From positions 1 through 35,793 of the forward strand of contig DAHVRW010000008.1 in assembly GCA_027322215.1 (NCBI GenBank): DNA of 35,793 bases, given 5' to 3'. The position numbers and the translations under genes were made by a program. Every line of letters begins with the position of its first letter. Position 1 is the first letter of the stretch. Origin of the DNA: Marinimicrobium sp. (GTDB taxonomy: Bacteria; Pseudomonadota; Gammaproteobacteria; Pseudomonadales; Cellvibrionaceae). Below, one piece after another: positions 19,374 to 29,088 of this stretch. Under the pieces are notes generated by a model that did no database searches, had not been told where the DNA came from, and was given only the letters and a program-made list of their open reading frames with translations.

Positions 19374-19981
19374 AGAACCACGACATAGTTGAGAGAAACA
19401 TCGGTCTGATGACCGTGCTCATTATTTTCGCCATCAGCTTTGGTGGTCTGGTGCAGATTGTGCCTTTGTTTTTCCTTAAAGAAACCACGGAGCCCATCGA
19501 AGGGCTCGTGCCGCACACGGCTTTGGAACTGGAAGGTCGGGATATATATATCCGCGAAGGCTGCCACACGTGTCACACACAAATGGTGCGGCCACTACGA
19601 GCCGAAGTGGAACGCTATGGACACTATTCAGTGGCCGGAGAGCAAATCTATGAGCACCCGTTCCTGTGGGGTTCTAACCGGACGGGTCCGGACCTGGCGC
19701 GCATCGGCGGCCGCTACTCTGATGACTGGCACAAAGTGCACCTGTTCAACCCGCGCCTGGTAGTGCCTGAATCCAATATGCCGGCATATCCGCATCTGTA
19801 CGACAATGTGCTGGATGGGCGTTATACGGAACGCAAAATGCGGGCACTGCGCCGTGTCGGGGTGCCTTATACCGATGAAGATATTGAAGGGGCAGGGGAG
19901 CGCGTGCGGGGCATTACCGAGATGGACGCCCTGGTCGCATACCTGCAACAGCTTGGTACCTTGCTGACGGAGAAACGGTGA
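19370..19981 (+). CDS. ccoO: cbb3-type cytochrome c oxidase subunit II
   Basis: 203 aa. Haem c motif '[13 protein letters not shown]', '[21 protein letters not shown]'. ATGA overlap with ccoN. Confidence 0.97.
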   Translation: MKNHDIVERNIGLMTVLIIFAISFGGLVQIVPLFFLKETTEPIEGLVPHTALELEGRDIYIREGCHTCHTQMVRPLRAEVERYGHYSVAGEQIYEHPFLWGSNRTGPDLARIGGRYSDDWHKVHLFNPRLVVPESNMPAYPHLYDNVLDGRYTERKMRALRRVGVPYTDEDIEGAGERVRGITEMDALVAYLQQLGTLLTEKR

Positions 19982-19985
19982 CGTT

Positions 19986-20225
19986 ATGGACGCAGGAACT
20001 CTGGGCACAATTTCTACAGTATTGGTAGCCGTGGCATTTGCTGGGGTTTGTTGGTGGGCCTTCGCGCCGCGCCGGAAAAAACGCTTTGAAGAAGCGGCAA
20101 AGCTGCCGTTCGAGCGCGATGCCAACGATCCTGAAACAAGCGAATCCGACCCCTCATCGGAGGAAGAAACAGCTAAGCAAGAGCAGGCCAAGAACAACGA
20201 TTTATCACGGCGGGATGAAGAATGA
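19986..20225 (+). CDS. ccoQ: cbb3-type cytochrome oxidase subunit CcoQ
   Basis: 79 aa with one TM helix then 'WAFAPRRKKRFEEAAKLPF', located between ccoO and ccoP. Confidence 0.9.
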   Translation: MDAGTLGTISTVLVAVAFAGVCWWAFAPRRKKRFEEAAKLPFERDANDPETSESDPSSEEETAKQEQAKNNDLSRRDEE

Positions 20226-21121
20226 GTATTTTTTGGAGCCTTTGGATTATTGGGCTGACTTCCACCAACTTGGCATTGCTTTTATGGGTATTGCTGGCTA
20301 ACCGCAAAGTGGCGGTGCGGGACGATCAGGATCCGGACAACAACACCACCGGTCACGTCTACGACGGCATTGAGGAATACGATAATCCGCTGCCGCGCTG
20401 GTGGTTTAACCTGTTCATCGGCACGTTTATATTCGCGGGTATTTACCTAATGCTTTATCCGGGCATGGGCGCGTTCCCCGGCCTGCTGGGATGGACTTCC
20501 GAAGGGGAATTACGGCAGCACCAGGCCCAGGCTGAGGAGCGTTACTCCGACCGTTTCGGTGTGTATGCCAATACACCGATCGAAGAGCTGGCCCAAGATC
20601 CTCAGGCCATGCGCATGGGACTGCGGCTGTTTGCTAACAACTGTGCAGCGTGCCATGGCTCGGATGGCGGTGGTGCTTATGGCTTCCCGAACCTGACCGA
20701 TAATGATTGGCTATGGGGCGGCAGCCCGGAACAGATTAAGAAAACAATTACTGATGGACGTACCGGCGTCATGCCCGCCTGGGGCAGTGCTCTGGGTGAG
20801 AGCGGGGTGGCCGATGTGGCTGAACATGTATTGAGGCTATCCGGTCGCGATCACGACGCCGCCGCGGCGGAACGCGGTGCGGGTTTCTTTGCTCAGTACT
20901 GCGCGACCTGTCACGGGCCTCAGGGCAAAGGTAATCCCATGTTGGGCGCTCCCGATCTCACCAACGATATTTGGCTTTATGGTGGCGAGCCCAGAGACAT
21001 CCGCCAGACCGTACGTGAAGGTCGTACCGGCGTTATGCCAGCACAGCGCGATTTGCTGCGCGAGGATCGTATCCACCTATTGGCGGCCTATGTGTATAGC
21101 TTGTCCTTGGATGGGGAGTAA
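20222..21121 (+). CDS. ccoP: cbb3-type cytochrome c oxidase subunit III (dihaem)
   Basis: 299 aa. 'YDGIEEYDNPLPRWW' and two CXXCH motifs (CAACH, CATCH). ATGA overlap with ccoQ. Confidence 0.97.
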   Translation: MSIFWSLWIIGLTSTNLALLLWVLLANRKVAVRDDQDPDNNTTGHVYDGIEEYDNPLPRWWFNLFIGTFIFAGIYLMLYPGMGAFPGLLGWTSEGELRQHQAQAEERYSDRFGVYANTPIEELAQDPQAMRMGLRLFANNCAACHGSDGGGAYGFPNLTDNDWLWGGSPEQIKKTITDGRTGVMPAWGSALGESGVADVAEHVLRLSGRDHDAAAAERGAGFFAQYCATCHGPQGKGNPMLGAPDLTNDIWLYGGEPRDIRQTVREGRTGVMPAQRDLLREDRIHLLAAYVYSLSLDGE

Positions 21122-21141
21122 CGGCCAGTTATAAGTTTTTC

Positions 21142-21158
21142 GGGCGCAGGATGCGCCC
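21142..21158. other. Intercistronic hairpin between ccoP and ccoG
   Basis: GGGCGCA-GGA-TGCGCCC: 7-bp perfect stem, 3-nt loop, no strong T tract after it. Confidence 0.5.
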
Positions 21159-21188
21159 CTTCGTATCCTATCTCCGAGGTGTACCCAC

Positions 21189-22598
21189 TTGAGTAAAGCT
21201 CCGAACTCGCCCGGCACGGGTGACCAGGAAACCGAAATTCGCTACATTAATCTGTACGAATCAGAGGATAAGATTTACACCCGCCGAATTACCGGCTTTT
21301 ATCAAAAGTTGCGCCGCTACACCGGTGTGCCTTTGATGTTGGGCTTTTTACTCATGCCCTGGTTGGTCATCGACGGGCGCCCCGCCATGTTGTTCGATCT
21401 GCCCGCCCGGCAGTTTCATATTCTGTGGTTAACCTTCCGGCCCCAGGATGCCATGTACTTAGCGTGGCTCTTGCTGATCGCCGCTTTTTTGCTATTCACC
21501 GTTACTGTTTTGGTCGGACGTGTCTGGTGCGGGTTTACCTGTCCGCAAACCGTATGGACGCAAATATTTATTTGGGCCGAACACGTGTGCCAGGGCGATC
21601 GTAACCGGCGCATGCGTTTGGATGCCCAACCCTGGAACCTGGAAAAAGTGCTGCGCAAGGGCGCTACCCAGGGCATCTGGATACTGGTTGCCTTGGTGAC
21701 TGGCCTCACATTTATCGGCTATTTCGTTCCCATAAGGGAATTGATTACCGGTTTGGCGACGCTGGATATCCATCCCGCCGCGGCATTTTGGGTGTTTTTC
21801 TTCACGGCGGCCACTTACCTCAATGCGGGTTTTTTGCGCGAGCAGGTGTGTAAGTACATGTGCCCCTATGCCCGCTTTCAGTCGGTGATGTACGACCAGG
21901 ACACCCTTGCGGTTATGTACAACCATCACCGGGGCGAACCCCGGGGCCCACGTAAGAGCGGTGAGGATCATCGCGCCAAGGGCATGGGTGACTGCATTGA
22001 TTGCTACTGGGGTGTGCAAGTGTGCCCGGTGGATATCGATATTCGCGATGGGCTGCAGGCCGAGTGCATCGACTGCGGCTTGTGCGTGGATGCCTGTAAC
22101 CACGTTATGGATAGAGTAGGTTATCCCCGCGGTCTGATTAGTTTTACCTCCGAAGATGCCGTTGCGGGTGGCCGGGTGCGCATTCTGCGGCCGCGCCTGT
22201 TTGGTTATGGTGCGATTTTGCTGGTGATGATCAGTCTGTTTATTTACAGCATCGGCAACCGCGCTCCCGTGGGACTTGATGTGATCCGTGACCGGGGCGT
22301 ACAGATGTATCGTCTCAGCGGCGGCACGGTGCAGAATGTGTACACCTTGCGTATCCACAACCTGGATCGGGGCATACACCATTACGATATTCAGGTGCAC
22401 GGCGATTACCCCTTCAGCGTGCGTGGTTACCGTCAATATCCGATTGAAGAAGGGGAAATCGTCACTGTACCGGTTCGAGTGGAGGTGCCACGGGATGAGC
22501 TGGACCGTCCGAAAACCAACATCTCCTTTGAACTGCAATCCGTGGAGAACCCGGAGATTCGTGCGATCAGAAACTCGACCTTTATCGGGCCACCGTAA
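21189..22598 (+). CDS. ccoG: Cytochrome c oxidase accessory protein CcoG (FixG/RdxA)
   Basis: 469 aa, TTG start. 'VWCGFTCPQTVWTQIF', 'CPYARFQSVMYDQDT', ferredoxin-like region 'CIDCYWGVQVCPVDIDIRDGLQAECIDCGLCVDAC', C-terminal Ig-like domain. Confidence 0.95.
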   Translation: MSKAPNSPGTGDQETEIRYINLYESEDKIYTRRITGFYQKLRRYTGVPLMLGFLLMPWLVIDGRPAMLFDLPARQFHILWLTFRPQDAMYLAWLLLIAAFLLFTVTVLVGRVWCGFTCPQTVWTQIFIWAEHVCQGDRNRRMRLDAQPWNLEKVLRKGATQGIWILVALVTGLTFIGYFVPIRELITGLATLDIHPAAAFWVFFFTAATYLNAGFLREQVCKYMCPYARFQSVMYDQDTLAVMYNHHRGEPRGPRKSGEDHRAKGMGDCIDCYWGVQVCPVDIDIRDGLQAECIDCGLCVDACNHVMDRVGYPRGLISFTSEDAVAGGRVRILRPRLFGYGAILLVMISLFIYSIGNRAPVGLDVIRDRGVQMYRLSGGTVQNVYTLRIHNLDRGIHHYDIQVHGDYPFSVRGYRQYPIEEGEIVTVPVRVEVPRDELDRPKTNISFELQSVENPEIRAIRNSTFIGPP

Positions 22599-22666
22599 GT
22601 TAACGGGGCGGCCCTGTGAGTACCCGAAATTAATATCTGAACTGAACCCCGGAAATAGGAACAGCT

Positions 22667-23212
22667 ATGCCCACACAGCAGCGCCAAGATCGTGACTCCC
22701 AGCCGTGGTATCGACAGTTTTGGTTCTGGTTTCTAATGACGCCACTCATTGCTGTGGTCTTTGTGGTAGCGGTGCTGCTGACCGTGGCGTTCTACAATGC
22801 CGACGACGTGGTGCTGGATAATTATTACCGCGAGGGGCGAGGCGTTAACCAGGTTTTTGAACAGGATGTTCGCGCCCAGCAGTTGGGTCTGAATGCGACC
22901 TTAAACTTCGATCGCATGAGCGGTGAGGTTCTGGTGGATATCAGCGCTAATGAAGCACTGCCCGAGCAGCTGCTGTTGTTAATGGACCACCCGGTGAGTG
23001 CCCGGCTCGACCAGCGGGTCTATCTACGTCAGTTTCAGCCGGGCCGTTATCGCGGCGACATGGATACCGAGCCTCAGCACCGCTGGTATCTGTACCTGTT
23101 GCCGGAACTGTCGCCCGAATTACGTGCCGAAGCTGAGTGGCGTCTGCGCGCCGAAATCAATTTCGCACACACCGATCAGGTGCAGCTGCAACCTCGAGTG
23201 ACCCATGACTGA
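22667..23212 (+). CDS. ccoH: FixH/CcoH family protein
   Basis: 181 aa. 'PWYRQFWFWFLMTPLIAVVFVVAVLLTVAFYNADDVVLDNYYREGRGVN' is typical FixH; lies between ccoG and ccoI. Confidence 0.92.
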   Translation: MPTQQRQDRDSQPWYRQFWFWFLMTPLIAVVFVVAVLLTVAFYNADDVVLDNYYREGRGVNQVFEQDVRAQQLGLNATLNFDRMSGEVLVDISANEALPEQLLLLMDHPVSARLDQRVYLRQFQPGRYRGDMDTEPQHRWYLYLLPELSPELRAEAEWRLRAEINFAHTDQVQLQPRVTHD

Positions 23213-23269
23213 TGCACAGGCGCTCGATGTGTCGATCCAGTCATCAGATCTTGTTGCTTAGAGCGTTCT

Positions 23270-25660
23270 ATGAGTTGTTATCACTGCGGCTTGCCCGTCC
23301 CTGCGCGGGAGTCCTATCCGGTCACAATCAACGGCCGTGAAGAACTTATGTGCTGCATCGGCTGCCAGGCGGTGGCCACAGCCATCGTTGAAGGTGGTCT
23401 CGAAAGCTTCTACCGGTTTCGTACCGAAATCAATAGCCGCCCCGATGAAGAGCAAGTCAGCGCGCTTGAGCGCTGGCGTGTGTACGACCTGCCGGAAGTG
23501 CAATCCGAATTTGTATTGGAGCTGGATGAGCAGCGCAGTCAGGCCAGTTTGCTGCTGGAAAATATCACTTGTGCGGCGTGCAGTTGGTTGATCGAAAAAC
23601 ACTTGCACAGCCAGCCCGGCGTGCGCTCGGTGACCGTCAACATGGCCACCCATCGCTGCACTTTGGTGTGGGATGCGGAGCAGCAGCCGCTGAGCGAAAT
23701 TCTCTCGGAACTGGCTACCATCGGCTTTATGCCTCACCCGGCCACTGACAAGCACCAACAAGACCTGCTGCGCCATGAAAGCCGTATGTCGCTCATGCGC
23801 TTGGGCGTGGCCGCTTTTGGCATGATGCAGGTGGGTATGCTGGCGGTGTATATTTACACTGGCGCCACTGACGAGTGGCGAGACTTCTTCCGCTGGATCA
23901 GCCTGGTGCTGGTCACCCCCGTGGTGCTGTTCAGCAGCTGGCCGTTTTTTCGCGGTGCCTGGATTGGATTGCGTCACAACAACCTCACCATGGATGTGCC
24001 CGTTGCGCTCGGTATCGGGCTGGCCTACATCGCCAGCATATGGGCTACGGTATCGGGCGGTGGGGAAGTTTATTTCGAGGCGATCTCTACCTTTGCGTTC
24101 TTCTTGCTCGCCGGGCGTTACGTGGAAATGCGCGCCCGCCATCGCAATCGACAAGGCTTCGGCAACTTGGCGCAACTGATGCCGCTGACCGCCCGGCGCC
24201 TGGACAATGATCAGCAAGACCTGGTGCCCGTGAAAAGCCTGCGCCCAGGTGAGCGCGTTCTGGTGCTCGCCGGCGAAACTTTCCCGTGCGATGGTCGCGT
24301 GGAGTCGGGCCACAGTGCGGCGATGGAAGCCCTGCTGACCGGCGAGTCGCGCCCGGTGGTCAAAACACCGGGAGAAACGGTCATTGCGGGCACGTTGAAT
24401 ACCGATAGCCCATTGACCGTGGAGGTGATGGCCACCGGCGCTGACACCCGGTTATCCGCGATCGAGCGTCTGGTGGAGCAGGCCACTCAGGAAAAGCCCT
24501 GGCAAGTGGCGCTGGCGGACAAAGTGGCTCGCTACTTCGTCGGAGCTGTGCTGGTGGTGTGCATGGCTGTGTTCGCGTTCTGGTGGTGGTATCAGCCCGA
24601 GCGGGCGCTTTGGGTGGCGCTATCGGTCTTGGTCGTGACCTGTCCCTGCGCTCTGGGCTTGGCTATGCCCACCGCGCTGGCCGCCGCCTCCACCAACTTG
24701 CGTCAGCGGGGCTTTTTAGTGGCCAAAGGCCATGTGTTGGAAACCCTGACCCGGATCACCCGTGTAATTTTTGATAAAACCGGCACGCTGACCAAGGGGC
24801 GCTTTGTGTTGGATGAGGTGCAGCTGTGCGACTCCCTATCCCGAGACCGCGCGCTTAGCATAGGTGCGGCTCTAGAGGCGAACGCGAATCACCCGGTGGC
24901 TAAGGCCTTCGAGCCATGGGCGGGTAACCATAAGGCCAGCGATGTACGGCAGTTCACCGCTAAAGGTGTTGAGGGCCGGGTAGATGGAAAGCTCTACCGA
25001 CTCGGCAATAGCGACTTCGCGACCGAGATCACACCGGGGCAAACACCGCCGGCCGCGCCAGATAACACCAATCTCTGGTTGCTGTTGGCCGGTGAGGGGG
25101 GCCCTATGGCGTGGTTTTCCGTGGTCGATGAGGTGCGCCCGGGCGCGAAGTCCCTGGTGCAACACCTTACGGGGGACGGACTGGCTGTGGAATTGCTCAG
25201 CGGCGATCGCTCCGGCGCTGTGGCAGAGCTGGCAAATACCTTGGGTATCGAACACTATCGCGCCGGCGCTACTCCGGAAGACAAACTGGCCCGCCTGCGC
25301 GAGTGCCAGGGCGCTGGCGATCGGGTCCTGATGATGGGTGACGGTATCAACGATGTGCCGGTGTTATCCGCCGCCGATGTCTCGGTGACCGTAGGTTCCG
25401 CCTCCGATCTGGCTCAAACCAAAGCCGACAGTGTCTTGCTCAACGATGATTTAAATACGCTGGCCGACGCACTGAGGTTGGCCCGTCGGACCCGGCGCGT
25501 CATCGCCCAGAACCTGGGGTTTTCCCTGTGCTATAACCTGCTGGCCTTACCCTTGGCCGCGGCCGGGTTAATCGTGCCCTGGGTGGCGGCATTGGGTATG
25601 GCGGGCAGCTCTTTGGTGGTGGTGCTTAATGCCATGCGTTTGAGCCGGGGTATAGGCTAA
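23270..25660 (+). CDS. ccoI: Copper-translocating P1B-type ATPase CcoI (FixI)
   Basis: 796 aa. N-terminal Cys motifs 'CYHCGLPV...CCIGCQAVA', HMA 'ITCAACSW', 'TCPCALGLAMPTA', 'DKTGTLTKG', 'GDGINDVPVLSAADVS'. Confidence 0.95.
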   Translation: MSCYHCGLPVPARESYPVTINGREELMCCIGCQAVATAIVEGGLESFYRFRTEINSRPDEEQVSALERWRVYDLPEVQSEFVLELDEQRSQASLLLENITCAACSWLIEKHLHSQPGVRSVTVNMATHRCTLVWDAEQQPLSEILSELATIGFMPHPATDKHQQDLLRHESRMSLMRLGVAAFGMMQVGMLAVYIYTGATDEWRDFFRWISLVLVTPVVLFSSWPFFRGAWIGLRHNNLTMDVPVALGIGLAYIASIWATVSGGGEVYFEAISTFAFFLLAGRYVEMRARHRNRQGFGNLAQLMPLTARRLDNDQQDLVPVKSLRPGERVLVLAGETFPCDGRVESGHSAAMEALLTGESRPVVKTPGETVIAGTLNTDSPLTVEVMATGADTRLSAIERLVEQATQEKPWQVALADKVARYFVGAVLVVCMAVFAFWWWYQPERALWVALSVLVVTCPCALGLAMPTALAAASTNLRQRGFLVAKGHVLETLTRITRVIFDKTGTLTKGRFVLDEVQLCDSLSRDRALSIGAALEANANHPVAKAFEPWAGNHKASDVRQFTAKGVEGRVDGKLYRLGNSDFATEITPGQTPPAAPDNTNLWLLLAGEGGPMAWFSVVDEVRPGAKSLVQHLTGDGLAVELLSGDRSGAVAELANTLGIEHYRAGATPEDKLARLRECQGAGDRVLMMGDGINDVPVLSAADVSVTVGSASDLAQTKADSVLLNDDLNTLADALRLARRTRRVIAQNLGFSLCYNLLALPLAAAGLIVPWVAALGMAGSSLVVVLNAMRLSRGIG

Positions 25661-25763
25661 ATCGCGCCTGGGTTACACTGTTAGGCGTATTATTTTCTTT
25701 TTGCCCCAGGGCTGAACCCAGCACTATTTATCGCTGGAATAGCCCCGGCGCCATCTTCTGGGG

Positions 25764-26009
25764 ATGATTGTGGACAGTTTGTATCTTTTGATTCCCATCG
25801 CGCTGGTGATCTTCGCCATTGCAATGCGCTTCCTGTTTTGGGCGATTACCAGTGGCCAATACGACAATCTGGATACCGAGGCGTACCGAATTCTATTCGA
25901 TGACGATGAGTTGTTAACGCGGCCGCCTGGTGCCCCTGACCACCCCGAAAAACAACAGCCTGATAAACAACAACCCGATAAACAACAGGAGCCAGAGAGG
26001 GATGAGTGA
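25764..26009 (+). CDS. ccoS: cbb3-type cytochrome oxidase assembly protein CcoS
   Basis: 81 aa. N-terminal 'MIVDSLYLLIPIALVIFAIAMRFLFWAITSGQYDNLDTEAYRILFDDD' is typical CcoS. Confidence 0.93.
   Translation: MIVDSLYLLIPIALVIFAIAMRFLFWAITSGQYDNLDTEAYRILFDDDELLTRPPGAPDHPEKQQPDKQQPDKQQEPERDE
25944..25988 (+). repeat. Three tandem 15-bp units in the ccoS 3' end encoding P(E/D)KQQ
   Basis: CCCGAAAAACAACAG / CCTGATAAACAACAA / CCCGATAAACAACAG. Confidence 0.9.
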
Positions 26010-26745
26010 CGCCCTGTTGGCCCTGGCACCCGCACTGGGTGTCGCCTTTGCCCTGGGGTTTTTCAGTAGCGTGCACTGCGTGGGCATGTGCGGTGGCATT
26101 ATGGCCGCGCTGACTATGGCGATTCCTGAGCAAGCCAAGGGGCGACGAGGTCGGCTGATTTTTAGCTATAACGTGGGCCGGTTGCTGAGTTACACCGTCA
26201 TGGGGGTGCTCGTGGGCCTGTTAAGTGCGCCGCTGGCCGGTGACGCCGCAGGCCCCTGGCTACGGGTGTTGGCGGGGCTGTTGCTGATTGCCATGGGGCT
26301 ATACCTGGGCGACTGGTGGCGGGGCCTGACCTGGTTGGAGCGAGGCGGCTCTTACCTGTGGCGCTACGTACAGCCCCTGAGTAAAGGCTTAATGCCGGTC
26401 AAACGCGCCCCGCAAGCATTGCTACTGGGTGGCTTATGGGGTTGGTTGCCATGCGGCCTGGTCTATACCGCGCTGGCCTATGCCTTGGCGCAGGCGCAGC
26501 CTTTGCAGTCGGGGGCGGTCATGCTGGCGTTTGGGCTGGGGACTTTGCCTACACTGCTGGCTATGGGCTTTGCCGCGCAAACGGTTATGAAACTGCTTCG
26601 CCAGCGACAAGTTCGCTGGGGGTTCGGATTTCTTATTATGCTGTTCGGCGTTTGGACGCTCGGAATGACTGCTTATCACAGCTTGCACCATCATTCCCAC
26701 GACGCTCACCCCAGCGCCCATGAAGCCAGCCATGAGCACCATTGA
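26002..26745 (+). CDS. Sulfite exporter TauE/SafE-like membrane protein of the cbb3 locus
   Basis: Likely start ATG 26002 (MSDALLALAPALGVAFALGFFSSVHCVGMCGGIMAAL), overlapping the ccoS stop (ATGAGTGA). Multi-TM with 'GGLWGWLPCGLVYTAL'; His-rich C-terminus. Confidence 0.88.
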   Translation: MSDALLALAPALGVAFALGFFSSVHCVGMCGGIMAALTMAIPEQAKGRRGRLIFSYNVGRLLSYTVMGVLVGLLSAPLAGDAAGPWLRVLAGLLLIAMGLYLGDWWRGLTWLERGGSYLWRYVQPLSKGLMPVKRAPQALLLGGLWGWLPCGLVYTALAYALAQAQPLQSGAVMLAFGLGTLPTLLAMGFAAQTVMKLLRQRQVRWGFGFLIMLFGVWTLGMTAYHSLHHHSHDAHPSAHEASHEHH

Positions 26746-26944
26746 GCGCGGATGACGCCGGCCCGACACTCGGTATATCATGGTCGTTAAGATTCGTTAA
26801 TGCCCGGGCTCCGTCGCGACGAGGAGTTGGCGTCCACCCCATTGGGATTCGCTCCCAACAGTTGATGGACCCGTGCTCGGGGTAAGGTGGCGACGTGATA
26901 GTCGGTTGTACATGGCATTAGCCGGAAGTGGATGGAAGCAGTTT

Positions 26945-28669
26945 ATGATTAACCGCTGGCGCCCGGTTGTGCTTCTGCTTGTGTGCTCGGTGACGGCTTA
27001 TGCGCGCGCTCAAACCGGTCCCGAGCTGGAACCACAGGGGCAGAAGGGAACTCAGGCGTTGGCTCAAGAGTGCGTGCGCTATGAGTTCGATCCCCAGATG
27101 TTGCTGGAGCAGAAATCCAGTCGTTTGGAATTCGACGCGTTTGAAGGTCAGCAGGGTAAAACCATCCGCGCCATTCGTTACGAAAGTCGCGACATCTTCG
27201 ATGAAACCATCCCGGAAGAAAATAACTGGCTGTTCCGCAGCTTAAACCGCCTGCATATTAATACCCGTGAAGACGTCATTGCCACGCAATTGTTGTTTAC
27301 TGAAGGCGAGCCCCTGGATGCGAGTCTGGTGCGTGAATCCGCCCGGATCCTGCGAAGCCGTCGCTACCTTACCGCGGCGTATATTGTCCCTGAGCTGATC
27401 TGCCCCGATTCTGTCGATCTTTTGGTGGTGACCCGGGACTCCTGGGTGACGGAGCCGGAGCTGAGCTTTTCTCACGAAGGGGGTGAAACCACCTCCGGCA
27501 TTGGGATTAAAGATGGTAACTTTTTGGGCCGGGGCGAACACATCTCGATTGGTTACTCCCGTGAGATGGAGCGTACGAGCCTGCGCTATCAATACCAGAC
27601 GCCGCACCTGTTTGGTACCCGTCTGGCGTCGCGTATCTATTACACCCAGCTAAGTGATGGCAGTGATGTGGCGCTGAGTTTAGAGCGCCCCTTTTACGCG
27701 TTGGATGCCCCCTGGGCGGCGGGCGTGGAAACCCAAAACTTAACGCTCACCAACGTGATTCGTGAAGGCGATGAAATTATTAACGAATACGGCCATCGCA
27801 TACGCTTTCAGGAGGTTTACGGCGGCCTGTCGTTGCGCCGGAAGGACGACAGCACCACCTTGCGCTGGCTGGCGGGGATTACCTTTTTGCAAGATCGTTT
27901 CCGGGAGGAGCCGGAAACCGTTGAGGCGATTCCTCTGGATCGACGCACCAATTATATCTGGATGGGGCTGACCTATCTGCGCAACGAGTACGCGGGCTTT
28001 CGCAACCTGCACCAGATTCAGCGGGCTGAGGATATCGCCCTGGGCCCCAGTTACGATGTGCGCGTGGGCTACGGTGGCAAGAACATGGACAATAGCCGCG
28101 AGCTGGTGCGCTACGTCGGCCGGTATGACCATGTGATGGCCGTAGGGGATCGCCATATTATTGAGCTGTCGGCATTTGCCGATGGCTACCATTTTTCCGG
28201 CCCCGACGGCTACGACACGGCTGTGACAGGAGTGTCTGGTTCTTACAACCGCTTTCGCGACAGCCGCAACCGCTGGTTTGTCCGGGTGGAATACCAGCGG
28301 GGCTGGAACCTGCGCCAACATGAAGAGCTAACCGTGGGCGGTACCTCAGGCTTACGGGGTTATCCGGTGGACTATCAGCGAGGTGAGCAGCGCTACATTC
28401 TGAATGTGGAGAGACGGTATTTTTCCGACGCGCACCTGTTTAACGTGGTGCGCATGGGCGCGGTGGCCTTTTTCGATGTGGGCCGAGCCTGGGGCCTGGA
28501 TGCCTATGAGGATAATCCTCACTTGGCCAACGTAGGGCTTGGTCTGCGCTTCAGCTCCAGCAAGGCTCGAATTGGCAATATTCTGCATATCGACGTCGCT
28601 CGACCACTGGCTTCACGGCAAGGTCTGAGCGACTACCAATTATTGATTAAAACGGAGGGGCATTTCTGA
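26945..28669 (+). CDS. BamA/TamA (Omp85)-like outer-membrane beta-barrel protein
   Basis: Likely start ATG 26945 with signal-peptide-like '[22 protein letters not shown]'; POTRA-like N-terminal region; barrel region with alternating hydrophobic strands; C-terminal Phe. Confidence 0.75.
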   Translation: MINRWRPVVLLLVCSVTAYARAQTGPELEPQGQKGTQALAQECVRYEFDPQMLLEQKSSRLEFDAFEGQQGKTIRAIRYESRDIFDETIPEENNWLFRSLNRLHINTREDVIATQLLFTEGEPLDASLVRESARILRSRRYLTAAYIVPELICPDSVDLLVVTRDSWVTEPELSFSHEGGETTSGIGIKDGNFLGRGEHISIGYSREMERTSLRYQYQTPHLFGTRLASRIYYTQLSDGSDVALSLERPFYALDAPWAAGVETQNLTLTNVIREGDEIINEYGHRIRFQEVYGGLSLRRKDDSTTLRWLAGITFLQDRFREEPETVEAIPLDRRTNYIWMGLTYLRNEYAGFRNLHQIQRAEDIALGPSYDVRVGYGGKNMDNSRELVRYVGRYDHVMAVGDRHIIELSAFADGYHFSGPDGYDTAVTGVSGSYNRFRDSRNRWFVRVEYQRGWNLRQHEELTVGGTSGLRGYPVDYQRGEQRYILNVERRYFSDAHLFNVVRMGAVAFFDVGRAWGLDAYEDNPHLANVGLGLRFSSSKARIGNILHIDVARPLASRQGLSDYQLLIKTEGHF

Positions 28670-29055
28670 TGCGTATCTTACATACCATGTTGCGTGTGGG
28701 AAATTTAGAGCGTTCGTTGCATTTCTATACCCAAGTGTTGGGCATGAAACTGCTGCGCAAGCAGGATTTTCCGGAAGGCCGGTTTACCCTGGCGTTCGTG
28801 GGTTACGCCGATGAGAGCGAGCAAGCTGTGTTGGAGCTGACTCACAACTGGGATACGGAAAGTTATGAGCTAGGCACCGGTTATGGCCACATTGCGATTG
28901 GTGTCGAGGATGTTTACCGCACCTGTGATAATATTCGTGCCGCTGGCGGCGCCATCGTGCGCGAGCCTGGCCCGATGAAACACGGCACCACCGTGCTGGC
29001 GTTTGTCGAAGATCCGGACGGCTATAAGATCGAGCTTTTGGATCTGCAGGACTGA
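28669..29055 (+). CDS. gloA: Lactoylglutathione lyase (glyoxalase I)
   Basis: 128 aa. '[43 protein letters not shown]', '[24 protein letters not shown]'. TGATG overlap with the upstream gene. Confidence 0.95.
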   Translation: MRILHTMLRVGNLERSLHFYTQVLGMKLLRKQDFPEGRFTLAFVGYADESEQAVLELTHNWDTESYELGTGYGHIAIGVEDVYRTCDNIRAAGGAIVREPGPMKHGTTVLAFVEDPDGYKIELLDLQD

Positions 29056-29088
29056 TAACCAAAGTTGTTTGATGAGTAAGGAAAAATA

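Noticed and set aside
21492-22538. 348-aa minus-strand ORF
   Set aside because: Entirely antisense to ccoG, His/Gln-rich shadow translation with no recognisable motif.
23258-24313. 351-aa minus-strand ORF
   Set aside because: Antisense to ccoI with shadow-frame composition.
25944-25988. Possible CRISPR-like short repeat array
   Set aside because: Contiguous 15-bp coding repeats without spacers inside ccoS.
25930-26001. Upstream extension of the TauE/SafE-like ORF
   Set aside because: The extension is an out-of-frame reading of the ccoS repeat tail; MSDALLALAPALG at 26002 is the natural start.
27740-28321. 193-aa minus-strand ORF
   Set aside because: Antisense to the Omp85-like gene; no domain evidence.
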